Assembly (NCBI GenBank): GCA_020850225.1 | Contig: JADZFD010000067.1 | Coordinates: 1-37,130 of the forward strand | From: Saprospiraceae bacterium | GTDB lineage: Bacteria > Bacteroidota > Bacteroidia > Chitinophagales > Saprospiraceae | Length of the DNA stretch: 37,130 nucleotides | Reading direction: 5' to 3' | The notes under the pieces: generated by a model | What the model saw: only the letters and a program-made list of their open reading frames with translations | Told to the model about the DNA's origin: nothing | Databases searched by the model: none | Made by a program: the position numbers and the translations under genes | In this document: piece after piece, positions 18,038 to 26,171 of the stretch | How the letters are laid out: each line of letters begins with the position of its first letter | Numbering within the stretch: the stretch's first letter is position 1

Positions 18038-19162
18038 TTGAATAAAATAATCATTGTCGGACCTGCATTCCCGCTGAGAGGTGGTCTGGCAACATTCAAC
18101 GAAAGAATGGCCAGGCAAATGAAAATAGAAGGATATGACACCTCGATATTTACATTTTCACTGCAATATCCTGATTTTTTATTTCCAGGAGTCACACAAT
18201 ATGCTGAAGGTGCTTCACCTGAAGATGTCACAATTTATGTTTGTATAAATTCAATTAATCCTATAAATTGGATAAAAACTGGCTTTAAAATTAAAAATGA
18301 AAATGCAGATGTAGTTATATTCAGATACTGGATTCCGTTTATGGCCCCTGCTTTAGGTACAATAGCACGCATTATCAAAATAAATAAACATTCTGAAGTT
18401 GTAGCTCTCGTTGATAATGCGCTCCCGCACGAAAAAAGATGGGGTGATAAGCTACTGACTACATACTTCATCCGTCCTTTTGACAGATTTATCACGATGA
18501 GTGGAAAGGTATTAAATGATTTGAAAGCAATGACTTCAAAACCAATCAGATTAATTTCTCATCCATTATATGACAATTTTGGGGATAAGGAAGATATTAA
18601 GTCAGCACGTCAGCACCTAGGACTGCCCGAAGACGGCAAAATACTACTCTTTTTTGGATTTATAAGAAAGTACAAGGGGCTGGACATATTAATAAAGGCA
18701 CTTGACAGCGTTGATATGTCCGACAAGTACCTGCTGATAGCCGGAGAATACTATGCTGATGAACAGGAAATCAAATCTCTTATACAACAATCCGGTGTTA
18801 AGGACAGAATCATCGAGCATACGCACTTTATCAATAATGATGAGGTGCGGTGGTATTTCAGTGCTGCAGACATCATTATCCAACCCTACCGGAACGCTAC
18901 ACAAAGCGGCGTAACACCGTTGGCATACCACTTTGAAGTACCTATGATTGTCACTGATGTGGGTGCATTGAAAGATTTAGTACCTCCTGAATTGGGTAAG
19001 GTTTGCAAACCGGATGCGGATGATCTGGCAGATTCAATTAACAGTATGAAAGACTTTGACATTACATCATTCAAAAAAGTAATCCGGACTGAAAAACAAA
19101 AACTGAGTTGGGAGGTTTTAGTTCAGGCAGTAACAGGTATTAACCCTGAAAATCCAAATTAA
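18038..19162 (+). CDS. Family 4-type glycosyltransferase
   Basis: The 374-residue protein has the GT-B fold of GT4 enzymes. The N-terminal glycine-rich acceptor-side motif is IIIVGPAFPLRGGLATFNER (residues 4-23). The C-terminal donor domain begins at KILLFFGFIRKYKGLDILI and includes ADIIIQPYRNATQSGVTPLA and VPMIVTDVGALKDLV. It probably adds a sugar during lipopolysaccharide, capsule or glycoprotein glycan assembly. The start is TTG at 18038: the frame is closed by a TGA at 18020-18022 and there is no in-frame ATG near the conserved N-terminus. It is the first gene of the operon, and hddA starts 3 bp after its stop. The natural guess is a heptosyltransferase using the GDP-heptose made by its neighbours, but sequence alone does not show donor choice. 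Confidence 0.88.
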   Translation: MNKIIIVGPAFPLRGGLATFNERMARQMKIEGYDTSIFTFSLQYPDFLFPGVTQYAEGASPEDVTIYVCINSINPINWIKTGFKIKNENADVVIFRYWIPFMAPALGTIARIIKINKHSEVVALVDNALPHEKRWGDKLLTTYFIRPFDRFITMSGKVLNDLKAMTSKPIRLISHPLYDNFGDKEDIKSARQHLGLPEDGKILLFFGFIRKYKGLDILIKALDSVDMSDKYLLIAGEYYADEQEIKSLIQQSGVKDRIIEHTHFINNDEVRWYFSAADIIIQPYRNATQSGVTPLAYHFEVPMIVTDVGALKDLVPPELGKVCKPDADDLADSINSMKDFDITSFKKVIRTEKQKLSWEVLVQAVTGINPENPN

Positions 19163-19165
19163 AAA

Positions 19166-20206
19166 ATGAATAAAATATATCGCAGCAGAGCACCATTGAG
19201 ACTTGGTCTGGCAGGTGGCGGCACCGATGTAAGCCCATACAGTGATATACACGGTGGAGCAATTCTGAATGCTACCATTTCTTTGTATGCTTATGTGGAT
19301 ATAGAAGTAACCAATGACGGCATCATTCACTTCGAAGCCAAAGACCTTGAATGTATCGAATGTTATCCTATAGGTCAGACATTTGATACAGACGGAAAGT
19401 TAAATCTTCTGAAAGGAGTATATAACCGGATCATGAAAGACCATCCTTTTGAACACAATGGATTAAAAATCATGACATTGGTACAGGCTCCTCCTGGCTC
19501 GGGACTTGGCTCCTCTTCTACCCTCGTCGTAGCACTAATCGGTGCGTTTGTAGGTATGTTGAATCTGCCTATGGGAGAATATGATATAGCACACTATGCC
19601 TATGATATCGAGAGAGTGGACCTGCAACTCGCAGGAGGTAAACAAGACCAGTATGCTGCTACCTTCGGTGGATTCAACTATATGGAGTTTTATGGCAATG
19701 ACAAGACCATCGTCAATCCACTCCGTATAAAACCCGAGTATATCTATGAATTGGAGAAAAACATAGTACTCTACTATACGTCCAAAAGTCGTCAATCAGC
19801 CGATATCATACAGGAACAGGTTAAAAATGTAAGAAGTAATAACGCAGCCTCAATAGAAGCCATGCATCAACTCAAAAAACAATCTGTAATGATGAAGGAA
19901 GCACTGTTGCGGGGAGAATTGGATCAAATCGGCAAAATTCTTGATTTTGGACATAATCACAAAAAAAATATGGCAACGCAGATAAGCAATGAAAATCTGG
20001 ACAAAATCTATACAGATGCCATCCGTGCAGGTGCGACTGGCGGTAAAATAAGTGGAGCTGGTGGAGGCGGTTTTATGATGTTCTATTGTCCGGGAACTAC
20101 CCGGTATGACGTGATAAAGGCACTTGAAAAATTTCGGGGTCAGAATATGCCTTTTCTGTTTACCAGGGAAGGTTTAACATACTGGACAGGAACCATTGGT
20201 GCCTGA
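19166..20206 (+). CDS. hddA: D-glycero-alpha-D-manno-heptose-7-phosphate kinase
   Basis: The 346-residue product is a GHMP-superfamily kinase of the HddA type. It phosphorylates D-glycero-alpha-D-manno-heptose 7-phosphate at C1 in the GDP-heptose pathway. Visible motifs are RSRAPLRLGLAGGGTDVSPY near the N-terminus, the ATP-binding PPGSGLGSSSTL (109-120), DLQLAGGKQDQYAATFGG and the C-terminal KISGAGGGGFMMFY. The RAPLR...GGGTD start is characteristic of sugar kinases such as HddA and FucK-like GHMP enzymes, and the adjacent gmhA and hddC settle the assignment. It sits 3 bp after the glycosyltransferase and 36 bp before gmhA. Confidence 0.93.
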   Translation: MNKIYRSRAPLRLGLAGGGTDVSPYSDIHGGAILNATISLYAYVDIEVTNDGIIHFEAKDLECIECYPIGQTFDTDGKLNLLKGVYNRIMKDHPFEHNGLKIMTLVQAPPGSGLGSSSTLVVALIGAFVGMLNLPMGEYDIAHYAYDIERVDLQLAGGKQDQYAATFGGFNYMEFYGNDKTIVNPLRIKPEYIYELEKNIVLYYTSKSRQSADIIQEQVKNVRSNNAASIEAMHQLKKQSVMMKEALLRGELDQIGKILDFGHNHKKNMATQISNENLDKIYTDAIRAGATGGKISGAGGGGFMMFYCPGTTRYDVIKALEKFRGQNMPFLFTREGLTYWTGTIGA

Positions 20207-20242
20207 AAAGAGTTTTAATTATATATATCAATTATTTTTAAT

Positions 20243-20827
20243 ATGGCAAATGATTATAATAGCATACAATCGATAATACAGGCATCCATAGATACTAAAA
20301 AAATGTTACTGGAAGACACTTTGATTCAAAAAAACATCTCTGTCTGTTCTGATCTGATTGTTGCTGCATTTCACAATGGCAATAAGATTCTGTTTTGTGG
20401 AAACGGTGGAAGTGCAGCTGATGCACAGCACCTGGCAGCAGAATTTTCCGGTAGGTTTTACAAAGACAGAAAGGCACTGCCTGCTGAAGCACTACATACC
20501 AATACATCTTATCTCACTGCCGTAGCCAACGATTACGGGTATGACTTCGTATATTCACGACTGATAGAAGGTATTGGAAACAAAGGTGACATACTTTTGG
20601 CCCTATCTACGAGCGGTAACAGTAACAACATCCTGCACGCCATTCACAAAGCCAGGGAAATGGGAATCGTAACCATAGGATTTACAGGAAAATCGGGAGG
20701 AAAAATGTCTGGATTATGTGATATGCTCATCAATATTCCTTCTGAAGATACTCCCAGAATTCAGGAATCTCATATCATGGCAGGTCATATCATCTGTCAG
20801 TTGGTTGAAGAAAAATATTTTACCTGA
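20243..20827 (+). CDS. gmhA: Sedoheptulose-7-phosphate isomerase
   Basis: The 194-residue SIS-domain enzyme converts sedoheptulose 7-phosphate to D-glycero-D-manno-heptose 7-phosphate, the first committed step of activated heptose synthesis. CGNGGSAADAQHLAAEFSGR (52-71) carries the phosphate loop plus the conserved His63 and Glu67. The second SIS block LLALSTSGNSNNILHAI and the C-terminal QESHIMAGHIICQLVE complete the family pattern. Its stop overlaps the hddC start by one base (TGATG at 20825-20829), so translation of the two is probably coupled. Confidence 0.96.
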   Translation: MANDYNSIQSIIQASIDTKKMLLEDTLIQKNISVCSDLIVAAFHNGNKILFCGNGGSAADAQHLAAEFSGRFYKDRKALPAEALHTNTSYLTAVANDYGYDFVYSRLIEGIGNKGDILLALSTSGNSNNILHAIHKAREMGIVTIGFTGKSGGKMSGLCDMLINIPSEDTPRIQESHIMAGHIICQLVEEKYFT

Positions 20828-21537
20828 TGAATTCGGTAAAGAGCTGCATCATTCTTGCCGGAGGATTGGGTACAAGGCTGAGAAAGACTGTGTCGGATGT
20901 ACCCAAATGCCTGGCAATTGTTGCCGGAAAACCCTTTATTGATTACGTTATCGGTTATGCCCGGCTTCAGGGAGTAGAAAATTTTACTTTTTCACTGGGT
21001 TATAAAGCAGAAGATATCATCCTGCATCTGAAAACAAATCATTCCAACCTGAACTATAATTATACAATCGAAACAGAACCATTGGGTACAGGTGGTGGCA
21101 TCCTTCTCTCATCAGAAAAGATGGATGATGATCATTTTTTTGTTTTCAATGGTGACACTTTATTTCAGGCAGATCTGAAGTCCATGTCACAATTGCATTT
21201 GAATCAGCATAATGATATAACAATTGCACTAAAGGAAATGGAAAATTTTGACCGATATGGTTCCGTTGATTTAAAGGAAGAAAAGGTAGTTGCTTTTAAT
21301 GAAAAACAATTTAAAGATAAAGGCCTGATAAATGGTGGTATCTATCTTATCAGTAAAAAAGTATTCTCAGCATTCAGACCCGGCGATACATTTTCATTTG
21401 AAAAAGATGTTTTGGAACCTTATACCACTCATGGAAAAGTTGGTGGTAAGGTATTCAATGCTTACTTTATAGATATCGGGATACCAGAAGATTATACAAA
21501 AGCCAATACTGATCTCAAAGACATTACAACACTGTAA
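20827..21537 (+). CDS. hddC: D-glycero-alpha-D-manno-heptose 1-phosphate guanylyltransferase
   Basis: The 236-residue nucleotidyltransferase has the signature IILAGGLGTRLRK (8-20) with the catalytic Lys in DVPKCLA, the metal-binding FNGDT (108-112) and the C-terminal FIDIGIPEDY typical of HddC/RmlA-like transferases. It is expected to join GTP and heptose 1-phosphate to make GDP-D-glycero-alpha-D-manno-heptose, the donor used for S-layer glycans and O-antigens. The functional call rests on linkage to hddA and gmhA; on sequence alone it could be another sugar-phosphate nucleotidyltransferase. It is the last gene of the operon. The dephosphorylating enzyme GmhB that should act between HddA and HddC is not encoded here. 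Confidence 0.9.
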   Translation: MNSVKSCIILAGGLGTRLRKTVSDVPKCLAIVAGKPFIDYVIGYARLQGVENFTFSLGYKAEDIILHLKTNHSNLNYNYTIETEPLGTGGGILLSSEKMDDDHFFVFNGDTLFQADLKSMSQLHLNQHNDITIALKEMENFDRYGSVDLKEEKVVAFNEKQFKDKGLINGGIYLISKKVFSAFRPGDTFSFEKDVLEPYTTHGKVGGKVFNAYFIDIGIPEDYTKANTDLKDITTL

Positions 21538-21605
21538 TTTTTCCGGATTTATAATATTTTACTTACTGTAAACGTTAATAAACTACAATAAACACAAACT
21601 GAAAT

Positions 21606-22076
21606 ATGTATAGGGTTTTATTATATCTGATATTGGCTTCTGCATCTTTCCTTACTTCATGCGAAAAGAAAACAAATGAACTGGAAGCTAATGAATATCT
21701 CATTTTTGGAGATTATTATGGTTTTTGTGCCGGTAAATGCACCAATATATACAAACTTCTAAAAGATGGACTCCTAATGGATACCATACGATATTATCCA
21801 CCTATTCATGAATTTTACAATGGATCTTATATTTCTATGCCTGAAAAAGCCTATAAACAGACAAGGAATCTCATAGATTATTTTCCAACAACACTACTCA
21901 ATGAAAAACAAATCATAGGTATACCCGATGCCTATGATCAGGGTGGCTACTATGTTGAATATAATGCCGGAGGAGTAAAAAAATCATGGTTTATAGACAA
22001 GGACATTCAAAACGTACCGCAACAGTATCATAAATTTGTGAATACAATAAATGAAAAAATCATAAATCTAAAATAA
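21606..22076 (+). CDS. Hypothetical lipoprotein
   Basis: The 156-residue protein has a lipoprotein signal (LTSC, lipidated Cys19) followed directly by charged residues. The mature domain begins NEYLIFGDYYGFCAGKCTNI, with a close Cys pair (Cys41 and Cys45) and alternating beta-strand-like stretches. That start loosely resembles the 'CFGTCP.Y' opening of DUF6438 domains, but the match is too weak to name. It is probably anchored in the outer or inner membrane facing the periplasm. It lies 68 bp after hddC in the same direction and could be read through from that operon, but no functional link is visible. Confidence 0.75.
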   Translation: MYRVLLYLILASASFLTSCEKKTNELEANEYLIFGDYYGFCAGKCTNIYKLLKDGLLMDTIRYYPPIHEFYNGSYISMPEKAYKQTRNLIDYFPTTLLNEKQIIGIPDAYDQGGYYVEYNAGGVKKSWFIDKDIQNVPQQYHKFVNTINEKIINLK

Positions 22077-22189
22077 CATATAAATTACTTTAAATATACG
22101 TATAATATTGATTTACTATGTATTAATACTTTTGTTTTTATATTTTAGAATTGGATCTTCAGATAATTTAAAAATTGTACACATTTTCA

Positions 22190-22197
22190 TAATTTTG
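22190..22197 (+). promoter_or_regulatory. Putative -7 promoter element of the Ivy-like lipoprotein gene
   Basis: TAATTTTG matches TAnnTTTG and lies 32 nt before the ATG at 22229. No -33 TTTG was found at the usual distance. Confidence 0.3.
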
Positions 22198-22228
22198 CAT
22201 TAATTTCATCATTGCTTAAAAAAATTTC

Positions 22229-22732
22229 ATGAGATATTTATTGATAGTTAGTTTATTCTTAGCATTTACATCCTGTAAAAACAATTCTTCAGGAACCTCA
22301 ATATCTGCTGATTCTTCTGCATCCGGTACACAGGCAAATACTACGACCCAGACCGAAATAAGCAAGCCTTCATTCGAAGATGCAGCTCAGTATGTCGGTA
22401 AAAAACCATCAGAAGTAGAACTATTCAAAAAATATAATCTTGAAAACAGGCTGAAAGCCTTGCTGAAAACAGATTATGATACTTTCAAAGAAGGTTGGAA
22501 TGAGGAAACACCTATCATGAAAGCCGGAGAAATCTTGTATTTCACAGCCTGTAAAACGGGTAGTTGCGGTACAAACAAGTATTTTGTGATGCTCGATATG
22601 ACTGAACCCAATGTCAATGTTACTTTTACCAGAGGTGGCAGGGCTAAAAGTTACGAAGAATCAGCTATAATCGGTATGCCGGATCAAATAGCCGATTATT
22701 TCGAAAAAATACTGGGAAGTCCGGGTTTGTAA
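22229..22732 (+). CDS. Lipoprotein with Ivy-like (lysozyme inhibitor) domain
   Basis: The 167-residue protein has a lipobox FTSC (Cys16), a Ser/Thr-rich linker (about 17-48) and a compact C-terminal domain. The centre of that domain, ILYFTACKTGSCGTNKYFVM (102-121), strongly recalls the inhibitor of vertebrate lysozyme (Ivy), where CKPHDC forms a disulphide-closed loop that plugs the lysozyme active site. Here the loop is CKTGSC (Cys108, Cys113), the same length but without the His. The strand order and distance from the preceding Leu-rich helix also agree by eye. If correct, it protects the cell wall against lysozymes of predators, hosts or competitors. The alternative is an unrelated small lipoprotein. 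It is transcribed alone. Confidence 0.7.
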   Translation: MRYLLIVSLFLAFTSCKNNSSGTSISADSSASGTQANTTTQTEISKPSFEDAAQYVGKKPSEVELFKKYNLENRLKALLKTDYDTFKEGWNEETPIMKAGEILYFTACKTGSCGTNKYFVMLDMTEPNVNVTFTRGGRAKSYEESAIIGMPDQIADYFEKILGSPGL

Positions 22733-22756
22733 TTGGCATTTCAGTTATAAGTTAGA

Positions 22757-23719
22757 TTATTTTGGCGGACAATACAGTCTGTATAGCCGAACTGTGTAAC
22801 CACCCCAAATACCTATACCTCCATGTATATTGGACGTAACCCGGGTATAGGAAGAAAACGAACCACTGTTACCGGCAGCAAAATCACGGGTATTCCAGAA
22901 ATCGAAATGTGCTTTGTCAATTGTACACCATTTTATATATGCACTGTCGCCACGCATATATAGACCGAAAGTATCCGGATTTAAATCCTTGGTACGGCGC
23001 TGTGCTCTGGCCAAGGGTATTTCGAATTCCTGACCGTTAAACACAGCATCATCCACTACAGATCCGAATGGCGGCGGTATAAATTGTCTGTCCTTATCCG
23101 TGGCAGTAAGATATCTGTAATAATTCTTTTCATTAACCGGGTCTTTGACTATTACCCTTAATTCCGCCATACTGTCTATGGGTTGTCCCGATGGTTCTAC
23201 CCATTTAAAATCCGACAATTCCACTGCTTCCGGCAAGGAAGTCGATGCTGTTATAATTTGATTATCAGCATGGACAGTCAGATCATATTTTCTACCAGTT
23301 TCTCTCTTCAGTTGGTCAAAAATATCAATATAAAGACAAATATTGTTGTCTATGGAATCCGCATTGATACCTATAATATCACCTACTTTTTGCTTTACTT
23401 CAGGAGTGAGATCCTGGAGACATACTTCTGTGAGTCTTACCGTATTCGTTCCGTCAAATACGGTAACTTCTGCATCATTGACGAACAAATCACCGAAAAT
23501 CTGCTCATTCACAGACGCTGAAAACGGAATGGTGCGGGTAAGAATCACATATGCCGGCAGTGACTCCGTACCCGTTTCCACATAACCTTCCACTACTATC
23601 TGCGGCGTAAAGTCGGGATCATCGGGTACAAAGGGTGTTTCACATGCATTCAGCAGGATCGCCATTCCAAAATAAATAATCATACTTACAGTCCAACCTC
23701 TTTTCAGAATTCTAATCAT
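22757..23719 (-). CDS. DUF4249 domain lipoprotein
   Basis: The product of about 320 residues has a lipobox LNAC (the Cys is residue 26 if started at 23719, 28 if started at 23725). It is followed by CETPFVPDDPDFTPQIVVEGYV and ILTRTIPFS, the standard opening of DUF4249 proteins. The family consists of Bacteroidota outer-membrane-associated lipoproteins almost always encoded next to a TonB-dependent receptor, which is the case here. Two in-frame ATGs are possible. The one at 23719 gives a classic ATGA overlap with the receptor's stop, and the one at 23725 a 10-nt overlap; either way translation is likely coupled. The protein probably acts as the partner of the receptor in uptake of an unidentified ligand. 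Confidence 0.88.
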   Translation of the reverse strand: MIRILKRGWTVSMIIYFGMAILLNACETPFVPDDPDFTPQIVVEGYVETGTESLPAYVILTRTIPFSASVNEQIFGDLFVNDAEVTVFDGTNTVRLTEVCLQDLTPEVKQKVGDIIGINADSIDNNICLYIDIFDQLKRETGRKYDLTVHADNQIITASTSLPEAVELSDFKWVEPSGQPIDSMAELRVIVKDPVNEKNYYRYLTATDKDRQFIPPPFGSVVDDAVFNGQEFEIPLARAQRRTKDLNPDTFGLYMRGDSAYIKWCTIDKAHFDFWNTRDFAAGNSGSFSSYTRVTSNIHGGIGIWGGYTVRLYRLYCPPK

Positions 23720-26097
23720 TCCCATTTGAAATTATATGTTATGCTGGGTATCAACGGAAAAACAGTTATTTTAGAAGCATCTATTTGCGTCTTTCCGGTC
23801 TGATAGTCCGTCGATGTATCAAAGTTTATAAAAAAAGGATTTTTTCTGTTATATGTATTGTATAATGAAAATGTCCAGCTTCCCTTAAATCTTTTTTCTG
23901 AGCGCGGATTGGGAGTATATGTGGCTGATAAATCCAGTCTGTGATAATCATCCAGTCTCGCACTGTTACGGGGACCATAATTCAAGTTAATATTTTGCTC
24001 AATAAGAAAAAAACCACTTACAGGTGTGTACAACTTTCCAGTCCCATAAATAAAAACAGCTCCCAAATCCCATTTTTCAGATATGTTATAATTAACTACG
24101 AGCGACAAATCATGTGGGCGGTCATATACTGCCGGATACCATCTTCCATTTTCAATCGCGTCAAATGTTCGTTCAGATTTGGATAAGGTATAACCAATCC
24201 AGCCATTCAATCTACCTTTGGCTTTCTTTATAAAAAACTCAGCACCATAAGCTCTTCCTTTACCTTCAACGAAAGCGTCCTCTACTTCTTTGGCTATATC
24301 AGCAACATAATTATCCGCATAATCGATCTGGTTTTTCAAATCTTTATAATATAATTCAAAAGACAATTCATAGGCATCGTTTTTTAAATTTTTAAACATA
24401 CCAACTGCGTACTGCACACCTTTCTGTGGCTTAACAATTTCGGTACTGGGTACCCATACATCAGCCGGCAATGTACTTGAAGAGTTGGAAACAAGGTGAA
24501 TATATTGAGAAGTAACCGCTACACCACCCTTGATACTCAGATTGTTGTTGATCCTGTAATTGAGTGCTACTCTTGGTTCAATATTGCCGTAAGTTTTCAC
24601 CCGTTCAAAGCTTCCTAAGGTTTTACCCGTTATTTTGGATGTATAGGGTCCCAGCTGTTGAAAAGCACTGAGACGTACACCAATATTTGTGTTCCATCTC
24701 GTATTTAACTTAATATCATCCGATATATATACAGCCGCTTCATTGGCATACTTCGGTTTGAACTGCGTACTAAAATCGACATCTCCCGCAGATGCTTGTG
24801 CCGTATTGGGTGTCAAAGTATGATAAGTATAATTGACGCCATACCTGAAAGTATGACTTGTGTTATAATAATGCTCAATATCGGCTTTGAGATTCCAGTC
24901 CTTTACGCCGGAGTACAGCTTGAAAACAAATTCTTCCTGACCACCGGAAAACCGAAAACGATAGTCATTGTAGATGGCTGACACATTCATAAACATCTTA
25001 TGATTGAATAAATGATTCCATCTCAATGTTGCCGTAGCATTGCCGTATGGCATATCAAATTGAAGATTGCGGGTGTTCTGTCTGAACCTGAGGATGTCAT
25101 CACCAAAATATCCACTGAAGTAGATCCTGTTCTTCTCCGAAAAGGTATAATTCCATTTCGTATTCAGATCATAAAAATAGTAATTGGTTCCTTCAAATTT
25201 TCCACCTTTCAGAAATGGCTGTACCAGATCCAGAATATAAGTACGTCTACCGGATATAATAAAAGAGCTTTTATCCCTAACAACAGGACCTTGCACAGTA
25301 AGTCTGGACGATATGAGTCCGATACCACCTTCAGCAACATATTTTTTAACATTGCCTTCCTTCATCTGAATGTCCAGAACTGACGACAATCTACCACCAT
25401 ATGTAGCAGGCATACTGCCTTTGATCAGCGTCGTATTTTTGAGAGCATCTGCATTAAAAACAGAGAAAAAACCTAACATATGACCTGAATTATACACCAA
25501 TGCTTCATCCAGCAACACAAGATTCTGATCTGCTCCGCCACCTCTGACATAAAACCCTGAATTGCCTTCTCCTGATGATAGTACTCCCGGCAACAACTGA
25601 ATCGACTTAAGCACATCAACTTCCCCAAAAATCGCAGGAAGTTTTTTTATATTCTCAACAGGCACTTCAATTGTTCCCATTTGAGTACTTTCTACATTCT
25701 TGCGCCTTTCTTCCCTTTCAGCCGATACAACTACTTCCTGCATTACGATACCTTCAGACATGAATACATGCTGCATTGTATTTTTATCCAAATGCACGTC
25801 AACTGACTGATTCTCGTAACCTGTATAGCTAAAATGTATCACGTATGCTCCCTTATCCAATGTCAGCGAATAAAAACCATAGTTATTGGTAACAGTAGCT
25901 TCCGGATGCTGTCCCGACACTACTACACTTACACCTATCATAGTCTCTCCACTCTCTTTATCTTTGACATATCCGCTGAGTGTCACCTTGTTCTGTCCGT
26001 GTACCAACACTGCCAACACAACACATACAACAGTTAACCAAAAACTTCTTACTGAATATAATTTATCCCAAATACTTCGACTACAGCTCTGACTCAC
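23716..26097 (-). CDS. TonB-dependent outer-membrane receptor with CarboxypepD_reg-like domain
   Basis: The 793-residue protein starts with a signal peptide ending at VHGQ (about residue 35) and a carboxypeptidase-regulatory-like beta domain (VTLSGYVKDKESGETMIGV, about 38-115). The plug domain follows (about 120-250), with IQLLPGVLSSGEGNSGFYVR and GGGADQNLVLLD. The rest is a beta-barrel ending in an aromatic residue pattern (YNFKWE). This is the SusC-like/FecA-like group that carries large or rare nutrients across the outer membrane with TonB energy. The start is GTG at 26097, right behind AAAGGA. The DUF4249 gene overlaps its 3' end, forming a two-gene uptake unit. No sigma/anti-sigma pair is adjacent. 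The ligand cannot be deduced. Confidence 0.93.
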   Translation of the reverse strand: MSQSCSRSIWDKLYSVRSFWLTVVCVVLAVLVHGQNKVTLSGYVKDKESGETMIGVSVVVSGQHPEATVTNNYGFYSLTLDKGAYVIHFSYTGYENQSVDVHLDKNTMQHVFMSEGIVMQEVVVSAEREERRKNVESTQMGTIEVPVENIKKLPAIFGEVDVLKSIQLLPGVLSSGEGNSGFYVRGGGADQNLVLLDEALVYNSGHMLGFFSVFNADALKNTTLIKGSMPATYGGRLSSVLDIQMKEGNVKKYVAEGGIGLISSRLTVQGPVVRDKSSFIISGRRTYILDLVQPFLKGGKFEGTNYYFYDLNTKWNYTFSEKNRIYFSGYFGDDILRFRQNTRNLQFDMPYGNATATLRWNHLFNHKMFMNVSAIYNDYRFRFSGGQEEFVFKLYSGVKDWNLKADIEHYYNTSHTFRYGVNYTYHTLTPNTAQASAGDVDFSTQFKPKYANEAAVYISDDIKLNTRWNTNIGVRLSAFQQLGPYTSKITGKTLGSFERVKTYGNIEPRVALNYRINNNLSIKGGVAVTSQYIHLVSNSSSTLPADVWVPSTEIVKPQKGVQYAVGMFKNLKNDAYELSFELYYKDLKNQIDYADNYVADIAKEVEDAFVEGKGRAYGAEFFIKKAKGRLNGWIGYTLSKSERTFDAIENGRWYPAVYDRPHDLSLVVNYNISEKWDLGAVFIYGTGKLYTPVSGFFLIEQNINLNYGPRNSARLDDYHRLDLSATYTPNPRSEKRFKGSWTFSLYNTYNRKNPFFINFDTSTDYQTGKTQIDASKITVFPLIPSITYNFKWE

Positions 26098-26171
26098 TCC
26101 TTTAATTTATTTTGAAATACCTATTCAAATACAATTTTCAATAATCAATTTACGCTTATAAAATAATCAGA

